Positions 55,860-64,000 of a stretch of DNA of 64,000 bases are shown one piece after another. Numbering within the stretch: the first letter of the stretch is position 1; every line of letters starts with the position of its first letter. This stretch comes from DATLSM01 sp963722965 (GTDB taxonomy: Bacteria; Actinomycetota; Thermoleophilia; Solirubrobacterales; 70-9), in contig CAVROX010000010.1 in NCBI GenBank assembly GCA_963722965.1, positions 1 through 64,000 of the forward strand. Direction: 5' to 3'. A program made the translations under genes and the position numbers. The notes beneath the pieces were generated by a model that searched no databases, was not told the DNA's origin, and was given only the letters and a program-made list of their open reading frames with translations.

Positions 55860-56594
55860 TCAGTCTGCGTACACGGTTTCGAAGTAGCGCGAGAGCTCTC
55901 GGGCGGCGCCCCGCACGGAGACGATCGCCGTTGCATAGTCCATCCGCAAGGGGCCGACCACGCCGACCGAGCCGAGGTTGCGGGGGCCGAGGCCGTAGTT
56001 GGCGCCGACCACGCTGACCGAGCGCAGCTCCGGCTGCGGATTCTCCCCACCAATCCAGCAGAAGACCGAGCGCTCAGCCAACGCCGAGCGGAGCATCCCA
56101 AGCACGTCGGCCCGGCCTTCCAGCGCCGTCATCAGGCGATCGATCCGCGGCAGATCGGAGAAGTGATCGGCCGAGAGCAGACGCGCGGCGCCGTGTGTGT
56201 AGAGGGTCTCACCGAGCGGTGGCGCGGTGGCGAGCGCCATCAGGTCGGTTACCTGGGCCAGCACGCTCGTCGTCTCGCGCATCGCCTCGTCGACCTCGCG
56301 CCGCAGCCGCGAGAGCTCCAGCTCGACCTCCGCCTCCGCCTCCGGGACACCTGACTCGACGAGCGCGTCGACGTAGCGACGGTAGCCGGCATCGGTCGGC
56401 ACACGGCCGGCCGAGGTGTGGGGGTGGGTGAGGTAACCCGCGGCCTCCAGCGCGGCCATCTCCGCGCGCACCGTCGATGCTCCCCACTCGACGTCGATCC
56501 TTGCGGCGATCTCGCGGGAGGCGACCGGCTTTGCCGACCCCAGGTAGGCATCGACAATCAGGCCGAGAATCAGCTCTTGCCGAGGGGAGAGCAT
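55860..56594 (-). CDS. hrcA: Heat-inducible repressor HrcA, short form
   Basis: Repressor of chaperone genes through CIRCE sites. The winged helix (RQELILGLIVDAYLGSAKPV, SREIAARI, ASTVRAEMAALEAAGYL, THPHTSAGRVPTDAGYRRYV) is standard. The rest is 244 residues in total against about 340 in most HrcA proteins, so the inserted dimerisation domain is reduced, while the C-terminal GAF-like core (SVSVVGANYGLG, GSVGVVGPLRMDYATAIVSV) is kept. ATG 56594 is used. It lies upstream of dnaJ. I looked for the CIRCE inverted repeat in the 43 bp upstream and did not find one. Confidence 0.9.
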   Translation of the reverse strand: MLSPRQELILGLIVDAYLGSAKPVASREIAARIDVEWGASTVRAEMAALEAAGYLTHPHTSAGRVPTDAGYRRYVDALVESGVPEAEAEVELELSRLRREVDEAMRETTSVLAQVTDLMALATAPPLGETLYTHGAARLLSADHFSDLPRIDRLMTALEGRADVLGMLRSALAERSVFCWIGGENPQPELRSVSVVGANYGLGPRNLGSVGVVGPLRMDYATAIVSVRGAARELSRYFETVYAD

Positions 56595-56637
56595 TGACCC
56601 TCCATTGTAGGAACCGCCACAGCCGGACCGCGAAACC

Positions 56638-57033
56638 CTAGAGCTCGAGCTCGGCCTCGGCGTTGCGGATGATCTGGTTCTCGCCCTGCGTTGCGACCGT
56701 GTCGACGACAACCCGGTCACCGTCCACCGACTTGATCGTGCCTGTGACGACGATCTCCTGCTCTGGCAAGCCCATCCCGCGGAACTGCACGGAGAGGCGC
56801 TTGAGCGCGCGCGGATCGCCCCCCGCGAGCGCCACGGCATTCGCCTTTGCGACCAGGCCCATCGAGTAAAGGCCGTGGAGGATGTTGCGGGGCAGGCCGA
56901 CTGCCTGGGCGAACTCGGGGTCGATGTGGATCGGATTGAAGTCACCGGAGGCCCCCGCGTAGCGGTGCGGCAGGTACTTGTCCGGGGTCACCCGTAGCTC
57001 GGTGATCTTCTCCCCCACTTTCAGATCGGCCAT
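56638..57033 (-). CDS. MaoC-like hydratase/dehydratase (HadB-type)
   Basis: Hot-dog protein of 131 residues, probably the catalytic partner of a two-subunit (3R)-hydroxyacyl thioester dehydratase. The hydratase 2 motif YAGASGDFNPIHIDPEFAQA contains the Asp-His pair, and LHGLYSMGLVAK follows. ATG 57033 overlaps nothing but lies within two bases of the stop of the HadA-like gene upstream. The pair resembles mycobacterial HadAB, which dehydrates fatty acyl-ACP in FAS-II (inference from arrangement). Confidence 0.85.
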   Translation of the reverse strand: MADLKVGEKITELRVTPDKYLPHRYAGASGDFNPIHIDPEFAQAVGLPRNILHGLYSMGLVAKANAVALAGGDPRALKRLSVQFRGMGLPEQEIVVTGTIKSVDGDRVVVDTVATQGENQIIRNAEAELEL

Positions 57034-57034
57034 C

Positions 57035-57475
57035 TCAAATCCCCCTGACGATGTTGGTCCAAACGCCACGCACCACCTGCTCGCCATCCTGGTTCACGGA
57101 CACCGACTCAAAGACGTAAAAGCCCTTGCCGTCCTTCTCGTAGATTTCCAGGCACTTCGGCGTGGTAGTGATCTCATCGCCCGCGCAGACGGGCTCGCCC
57201 CATTCGAACTCCTGACCGCCGTGGACCATCGTCGCGAAGTTCATCCCCACCTCGGGATCGAACATCACCGGGCCCATCGCCGGGCTGCTGTAGACGACGG
57301 CGAACATCGGCGGCGCGACGACATCACGGAAACCGGCCGCGCGAGCTGCACCGGGGTCAAAATGGACCGGGCTCTCGATCCCGAGGGCGTTGGCGTACTC
57401 CTTGATCTTCTCCCGCCCCACCTGGTAGGTGGTGCCGGGCCATTCCTTGCCTATCGCATCTGTCTTGATCGCCAT
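57035..57475 (-). CDS. FAS1-like/HadA-type dehydratase subunit
   Basis: Hot-dog protein of 146 residues. The sequence PGTTYQVGREKIKEYANALG, SPVHFDPGAARAAGFRDVVA, PPMFAVVYSS and HGGQEFEWGEPVCAGDEI matches the N-terminal dehydratase domain family (MaoC_dehydrat_N), which lacks the Asp-His pair and binds substrate for its catalytic partner. It is directly followed by the HadB-like gene. ATG 57475 is 15 bp after the lepA stop. Role as above. Confidence 0.85.
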   Translation of the reverse strand: MAIKTDAIGKEWPGTTYQVGREKIKEYANALGIESPVHFDPGAARAAGFRDVVAPPMFAVVYSSPAMGPVMFDPEVGMNFATMVHGGQEFEWGEPVCAGDEITTTPKCLEIYEKDGKGFYVFESVSVNQDGEQVVRGVWTNIVRGI

Positions 57476-57490
57476 CAGTTCGGACCCTAT

Positions 57491-59285
<1,795 letters not shown>

Positions 59286-59300
59286 CGGGGGGCCAGTATG

Positions 59301-59331
59301 GCGAGCGGACCGCTCCGGCGAGTCCGCTCGC
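59301..59331. repeat. Perfect 10-bp inverted repeat upstream of lepA
   Basis: GCGAGCGGAC (59301-59310) and GTCCGCTCGC (59322-59331) flank an 11-nt loop. It lies 16 bp before the lepA start on the minus strand and would be part of its leader, or end the upstream transcript. No T tract follows, so a regulator-binding site or leader hairpin is as likely as a terminator. The remaining bases of the 59286-59462 gap hold nothing recognisable. Confidence 0.5.
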
Positions 59332-59462
59332 GCAGGGAGCCTCACTCCGCGGGGTCTGTCGCAGGAATGCGCCCACTTGGCGGCGGTTCTTGCTCCGGCT
59401 GGCAACTCGACCACAGCGCCGCGGTATCCACCTGATCGGTCGAACTCCTCCGACGGACCTCG

Positions 59463-61472
59463 TCATCGACACGCGGATGGATCCAGCGGGCCGGTTAGCT
59501 TGAAGACCGCGGTGGGAGGCTTTCGGAGGATGAGGGTGGCTTGGGGACCTTCGGTCCACTGGACCGTCGCAGGGAAGGTTGCCTTGCCCGGTTCGATTCG
59601 ATCGCGGGTAGCGACCACGTAGTCATAGTGGCCGGCGTTTAGCAGCCAGCGCCAGCTGCGGCAGCTGGTGGGCGCGACGAAGCCACCGTGAGGCCGTTCG
59701 ATGCCGATGTACTGGACGCGGTTGGAGAGGTCGGTCCCATACAGCGGGTACTCGCGCGTGCTTGTCGTGGCTATCCGGGCACCGGAGATCGAGCGAGCCC
59801 ACTTAAAGGCTGCGTCTAGGCCCTTGGTGGTGAATTCGGGCTTGGCGTAGCGGTGTTCGAGATAGCGGCGCTGCTCCCGGTAGCCGAACGCCCCCGCGGC
59901 GATCACGCAACGAGCAGGGCCCCGCCCGAGAGGAGCCAGCGCCCAGCCGCGAGAACGATCCAGCTGCCACTGGGGGCCGAGCGAGACGTCAGGCGCCGGA
60001 CGCGGTCGACCAGGGGGGGCGTCGCCGGCAGGATCACCATGCCGAGGGCCAGGGCCGGGGTCAGGTAGCGCAGCGCCGACTCAAACCCGCGGGCATTCCC
60101 GCCGGACCCTCTGCCGAGGTCGGGGCAAGGAGCCAGGTTAGCCCGGCGACCAGCCCGACCACCCCGATCACCCGCAACAACGGGCTGGCGCCGCGGCCCA
60201 GACAGAGCACCAGCCCGGCCAAGGCCATCCCGCCGATCAGCGGCCAGAGGAGCGAGAGCCCCTGGTGTAGCCCCGGCAAAAACCAGTGCGACCAGACCTG
60301 GCGGTCAGTCAGGTATTCAAGGACGCTATGGCCTTCGCGTCCTCCCAGCTTCTGCGCGGGCGCGGGCAGGGATATCGGACCGAGGTCGCGCACCCAGGGG
60401 AGCGGGTTGCCGGCCTGGATCAGGTTGCGCAAATACCAGTATCCGCCGCCGAGCGAGCGCCGAGCAGGCCGGCCGCGGCGAGGGCGCGCGATCTCGCCCC
60501 TCGCGGGGCGATCGCGACCAATCCCGCGATCAAAGCCACCACAGCTGGGAGGAAGTTCAGCTTGGTCCCCGCAGCGAGACCCGCCGCCAGCCCGACCACC
60601 ACCAGCGCCCCGGCCGAGAGCCTGCGATCCGCTCGACCCTGGAGGGAATTCAGCGCAATCGCCGCGGCGGCAAGCAGGAAGAAGGTCCCGACAAGGTCGT
60701 TGCGAGCCTCGCCGGCCTGATCGCCCAGCACCGGAACGCTCAGCGCGATCGCGAGGAGCGCCAGCGATGCCGCCCCGACCCGGTAGGCCCGCCCGATGCA
60801 CCACCCGGCGAAAAGGCACCCCAAAAACCAGCCGAAATTGAGCAGCGGAGAAAGAATGTCACGGTGAAAAGCCAGCATCCCCACCGAATGGAAGAGTTCC
60901 GCGTTGGCTGGGTAAAACCAGGCCAGGTACTGGGGTGCAAGAAAGTGCAGGTCAAACGTGTTCCCGGTCTGAAAGAACTCGACGGCAAGCGGCCCGTGAT
61001 ACCAAGTCGAGTCGAACCCGGTCATCCCGCTAGCCAGACGCATCCTCACTCCGCCGCCAAAATGAAGGACCGCGGCAAGCACCACCAGCGCGGCCAAGCC
61101 GCTGGCAAGGACCCGGCCCCTGAGCTGGTGGGCTGACGCACCACTCCCCCAGCGACCTTGCGCGAAGGGCTGGCCAAGCCTGCCGAGGCCGGCGCGCTGA
61201 CCCTTCCCCCGCGCGCCGATCGCCCATGCGCCAGAGCCGATCACCACAACGCCGAGCAGATAGGGCAGCGGCCTAAACGCGCCGAAGCTGCCCAGCACCT
61301 CGGCAACCAAGACCAAGACCCCAAGCCCAACGATCCCGCTCGCAAGCCAACCCGGCGCCCCGTCGAGGTCCGCCAGCAACCGTGCCCGCACTCGCGCCCC
61401 CGCCAGGGTGGCGAAGCCGGCCAGCACCGCGAGCTCACCAACCCCAACCAGGTATCGCCCGGTTCCGAGCAT
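59463..61472 (-). CDS. Polytopic membrane protein, GT-C glycosyltransferase-like (frameshifts)
   Basis: About 670 residues in three frames (changes at about 60460, 60095 and 59900). The N-terminal half has many hydrophobic helices and a first extracellular loop with GMTGFDSTWYHGPLAVEFFQ and LAWFYPANAELFHSVGM, as in lipid-linked-sugar GT-C transferases, where an acidic residue in loop 1 is catalytic. Further marks are GEARNDLVGTFFLL and GGGYWYLRNLIQAGNPLPWV. The C-terminal soluble domain (RIATTSTREYPLYGTDLSNRVQYIG, APTSCRSWRWLLNAGHYDYVV) is extracytoplasmic. It directly follows murJ by one base, so a role in cell-envelope glycans is plausible. The substrate is unknown. Confidence 0.55.
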
Positions 61473-63149
61473 CTAACCGCGGCGCAGCAGGCGCATGATC
61501 TGCTCCAACTCAGCGATCCGAAAGAGCTTGGCGAGTCCGAAGTAGACAGCCGCGCCGAGAGCCAAGCCGGCGCCGAGGGAGGCGATTTGGGCAAACAGAC
61601 CGGTTCCCAGAGCGTGGTCGAGGGCGTTCCAGACGCCGTAGCCGACCGCTGCGAGGCCCAAGGAGGCAAGTGAGATCCGCGCTGTGGTGGAGAGCAGCTT
61701 ATCCAGCTCCAGACCCCCGAACTCGTGGCGCAAAACCACGGCCTGGGCGATCACCGCCGCCGAGGTGCCGATGCCGGTGCCGGCGACGATCCCGCCTACC
61801 CCAAACGGCTTGTAGAGGGCGAGGGCGGCGAGGGCCGAGACGACCAGGTCGATCACCGCCAGCCCGGTCGCCATCCAGGGTCGCTGCAGGCTGAAAAAGG
61901 TTCGGGTCTGGAGCAGGTAGAGGCCGTTGGTCGGCAACGAGAAGGCAAACCAAAACAGGGCCGTGGCAACCAGGGTGGTCTGCGCCGGGTGAAAGGCGCC
62001 CCGCTGGTAGACGAGCCGGATCATCGGTTCAGAGAGGGCGAGGACGGCGGCGGCGGCGGGAACCAAGACGAAGAGGATTTGGCGCATCCCGTTTGCCATC
62101 GTCGCGCGCAGGTTGTCGATCTCGCCGCGGTTGGCGAAGCGGGCCAGGGTCGGAAAGAGCACGGTGGCGATCGCCACCGAGAAGATCCCCTGCGGCAACT
62201 GGTAGATGCGAAAGGCTTTGTCGATAGCCGCCGGGGCCTGGTCGGAGACGAGGCTGCCGAAGAAGCTGTTGATCAGCTGGTTGAAATTGATCAGGCCGAG
62301 GCTGATCGTCACCGGCAGCATCAGCAGCAGCACCCGTCGCACCCCGGGGTTGCGCCATTCGAAGCTCAGGTTGAACCTAAACGGCGTGTTGCGCAGGTCA
62401 AAGACGGGAATCAGAAGCTGGACCAGGGTGCCGATCAGAATCGCGATCGCGTAGGCGTAGATGCGATCGTGGCCGTGAAAGGCCGGAATCAGCAGGACGA
62501 GGACGAGGATGATCGTCAGGTTCCAAAACAGCGGGGCGATCGCGAAGGCGCCGAAGCGGTCGTAGCTGTTGAGGATGCCGACAACGACCCCGCTCAACCC
62601 GAGCAAGATCAGGATCGGGAAGAGAATCTGGGAGAGGGTGATCGTCAGTTCGAGGATCTCGCCCTTGAATCCGGGGGCGAAGATCGGCATCACCTCCGGA
62701 GCGATCACCACGAAGAGGGCGGTGATCGCTCCCAGAACCATCGTCACCATCAGCAGCAGGGTCGAGGCGAGCCGGAAGGCCTCCCGGTAGTTACCCTGCT
62801 GCAGCTGCTCGGTGAAGACGGGGACGAAGGCTGGCTGCAGGGCCGCGTCGGCGAAAAGGCTGCGGACCAGGTTGGGGACCTGGAAGGCGATCGTGAATGC
62901 CGACATCGGCCCGTTGACCCCGTAATAACCCGCCGCTACGACTTCCCTCGCCAGGCCAGCGATCCGCGAGGCGGCGGTGGCAATCGAGAAGAACGCGGTC
63001 GAGCGGGCGATTCGACCTGCTTGCTGGCCGGGAGCCGGCTCGCCGGTCAGGTCCTCGCCGGGGTCAAAGGCCTCGGCGGCCCGCACAGCCGCGTCGGAGT
63101 CGATGGCCTCCTCGTGCTCGGGTTTGTCGGGTGCCTTGGGGGTCTCCAA
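61473..63149 (-). CDS. murJ: Lipid II flippase MurJ (MviN)
   Basis: Flips lipid II across the membrane for peptidoglycan synthesis. It is 558 residues with an N-terminal cytoplasmic extension of about 45 acidic residues and 14 hydrophobic helices. Family segments are STAFFSIATAASRIAGLARE, FQVPNLVRSLFADAALQPAF, YQLPQGIFSVAIATVLFPTL and LVYQRGAFHPAQT. TTG 63149 is the start. The frame is clean. It is divergent from rpsT. The C terminus lacks the kinase-like and sugar-binding domains of mycobacterial MviN. Confidence 0.93.
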   Translation of the reverse strand: METPKAPDKPEHEEAIDSDAAVRAAEAFDPGEDLTGEPAPGQQAGRIARSTAFFSIATAASRIAGLAREVVAAGYYGVNGPMSAFTIAFQVPNLVRSLFADAALQPAFVPVFTEQLQQGNYREAFRLASTLLLMVTMVLGAITALFVVIAPEVMPIFAPGFKGEILELTITLSQILFPILILLGLSGVVVGILNSYDRFGAFAIAPLFWNLTIILVLVLLIPAFHGHDRIYAYAIAILIGTLVQLLIPVFDLRNTPFRFNLSFEWRNPGVRRVLLLMLPVTISLGLINFNQLINSFFGSLVSDQAPAAIDKAFRIYQLPQGIFSVAIATVLFPTLARFANRGEIDNLRATMANGMRQILFVLVPAAAAVLALSEPMIRLVYQRGAFHPAQTTLVATALFWFAFSLPTNGLYLLQTRTFFSLQRPWMATGLAVIDLVVSALAALALYKPFGVGGIVAGTGIGTSAAVIAQAVVLRHEFGGLELDKLLSTTARISLASLGLAAVGYGVWNALDHALGTGLFAQIASLGAGLALGAAVYFGLAKLFRIAELEQIMRLLRRG

Positions 63150-63164
63150 GCTGGTCTCAGTCGC

Positions 63165-63170
63165 TATAGT
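63165..63170 (+). promoter_or_regulatory. Putative -10 element of rpsT
   Basis: TATAGT lies 48 bp before the rpsT ATG in the 68-bp gap with the divergent murJ gene. No convincing -35 hexamer is found at normal spacing, so support is weak. Confidence 0.3.
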
Positions 63171-63217
63171 CGGCGGCCGCCCGGAGCCGGCTCCTCGCTT
63201 GCCCAGGCAGATGACTC

Positions 63218-63475
63218 ATGGCCAACATTGCCTCACAGAAAAAGCGCATCCTACGCAGCGAGCGGGAGCGAACCGAGAACCGCCTGCTGACCAGCACGGT
63301 GAAGACCCACTTCCGCCGTCTGCAGAGCGCCGTCGAGGGCGGCGAGGAGAGCACGATCGATGTCGAGCACCGCTCACTCATCTCGAAGATCGACAAGGCG
63401 GTGCAAAAGGGCGCCCTTCATCGCAACACGGGCGCCCGCAAGAAGGCGAAAGCCTCGCGAATCGCCGCTGGTTGA
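63218..63475 (+). CDS. rpsT: 30S ribosomal protein S20
   Basis: Small-subunit protein of 85 residues that binds 16S rRNA early in assembly. It begins MANIASQKKRILRSERERTE and continues with the paired basic helices VKTHFRRLQSAVEGGEE and IDKAVQKGALHRNTGARKKA, which are diagnostic. ATG 63218 is the start. It is convergent with holA (gap 4 bp), the rpsT-holA neighbourhood typical of many bacteria. Confidence 0.96.
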   Translation: MANIASQKKRILRSERERTENRLLTSTVKTHFRRLQSAVEGGEESTIDVEHRSLISKIDKAVQKGALHRNTGARKKAKASRIAAG

Positions 63476-63479
63476 GGTC

Positions 63480-64000
63480 CTAGTCGGTCGCGCCCGCGGC
63501 GCGTCGCAGCGCCAGGGTCAAAGCCAGGTCATCACCGTAGTCGGCCCCCCCGCGGCAGGCCACCTCCAGGTCAGCAAGGGTGCCGGTAGCCTCCTGCAGC
63601 TGCCCGAGGTCGGCATCACGCAGACGGGCGACGAGTTGCTTTGCCGCGTAGGGGTGCATTTTGAGCGAGGACTCGACCTGAGCCGCGGGGAGGCCATCCT
63701 CGAGCTGGGTGGCGGCCGTGCAGGCGCTGCGCAGACGAGACGCGAGGCCGTAGATCAGGCCGGTGAGGTTCTCGCCCTGGCCGATCAGGCGCTCGCCGAT
63801 CGCCAGGGCGCGGGCCGGGTCGCGCTCAAGGAGCGCGTCCGAGAGAGACCAGACCGCGGCCTGGGATGTGTCAACGACCATCTCCTCTAGGTCGGCGGCG
63901 CTCACCTCTGTTCCCTCCCCCACCCAGACCGCCAATCGCTGGAGCTCGTGGGTGAGCCGAACCGGGTTTGCCCCCATCCGCTCGACCAGGGCACGGGCCG
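63480..64000 (-). CDS. holA: DNA polymerase III delta subunit, 3' part (runs off the window)
   Basis: Clamp-loader subunit that opens the beta clamp. Only the C-terminal about 173 residues are inside the window: MGANPVRLTHELQRLAVWVG, AAVWSLSDALLERDPARALA, then the collar helices GENLTGLIYGLASRLRSA and HPYAAKQLVARLRDADLGQL with DLALTLALRRAAG at the end. The ATPase-like N-terminal domain lies beyond 64000. Identification rests on the collar domain and on the position next to rpsT. Confidence 0.88.
   Translation of the reverse strand, partial: ARALVERMGANPVRLTHELQRLAVWVGEGTEVSAADLEEMVVDTSQAAVWSLSDALLERDPARALAIGERLIGQGENLTGLIYGLASRLRSACTAATQLEDGLPAAQVESSLKMHPYAAKQLVARLRDADLGQLQEATGTLADLEVACRGGADYGDDLALTLALRRAAGATD

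Noticed and set aside
56595..56640. CIRCE operator upstream of hrcA
   Set aside because: No TTAGCACTC-N9-GAGTGCTAA-like inverted repeat was seen in the short gap.
61725..63290. Plus-strand open frame of about 520 codons opposite murJ
   Set aside because: Antisense shadow of a clean, full-length murJ; the product is a low-complexity run of charged residues.

Overview
The window is high-GC chromosomal DNA from an actinobacterium. The gene set (K+-independent H+-pyrophosphatase, Rex, HrcA, a PhoH carrying an actinobacterial-type class 3 intein, secreted choice-of-anchor D protein, actinobacterial-type phosphofructokinase) fits Thermoleophilia/Solirubrobacterales best. That placement is an inference from gene content, not from a marker alignment. 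Nearly all genes are housekeeping. The exception is the first 5.4 kb.

487-5426: remains of a small integrated element. A 20-bp copy of the 3' end of tRNA-Gln(CUG) at 487-506 repeats the end of the intact tRNA gene (5407-5477, minus strand). Between the repeats lie a tyrosine-integrase scrap split by a complete IS630-type element (1857-3039), half of a RepA-like AAA ATPase, a possible ribbon-helix-helix gene, a secreted choice-of-anchor D gene and two unknown cargo genes.

5.5-18.4 kb, mostly minus strand: FAD oxidoreductase, two RCK/TrkA proteins, a universal stress protein with an in-frame amber codon, an FMN alpha-hydroxy-acid oxidase, hppA, then ybdK-rex-glutaredoxin-tsaD-rimI-tsaB, and tsaE-UDG4-fmdB. 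Thus tsaB, tsaD and tsaE of the t6A pathway all lie here. 18.4-22.3 kb: panC-panD-panB, an acyltransferase and a ROK glucokinase. 22.3-36.6 kb: uvrA-uvrB, an MFS exporter, lytic transglycosylase-coaE, rpsA, polA. 36.6-40.6 kb, plus strand: malic enzyme, a TIGR01777-type epimerase and pfkA.

40.6-59.3 kb: about 19 kb of minus-strand genes, most touching or overlapping. In transcription order: lepA, two MaoC-type dehydratases, hrcA-dnaJ, prmA, a membrane protein, murI, yqeY, phoH (with intein), ybeY, era, hisIE, trpE-G-D-C, an HtrA protease, trpF-B-A and a 48-residue membrane protein. 59.4-64 kb: a GT-C-like membrane protein, murJ, rpsT (plus strand) and the 3' part of holA.

Coding quality is uneven. 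polA, uvrA, tsaD, trpA, trpB, murI, prmA, lepA, phoH, rex and trkA all carry one or more frameshifts, several at G or C runs, while their neighbours are clean. So many broken essential genes point to indel errors in the assembly rather than to a degenerate genome. The most interesting item is the apparently intact class 3 intein with a LAGLIDADG endonuclease inside phoH (50827-51903).
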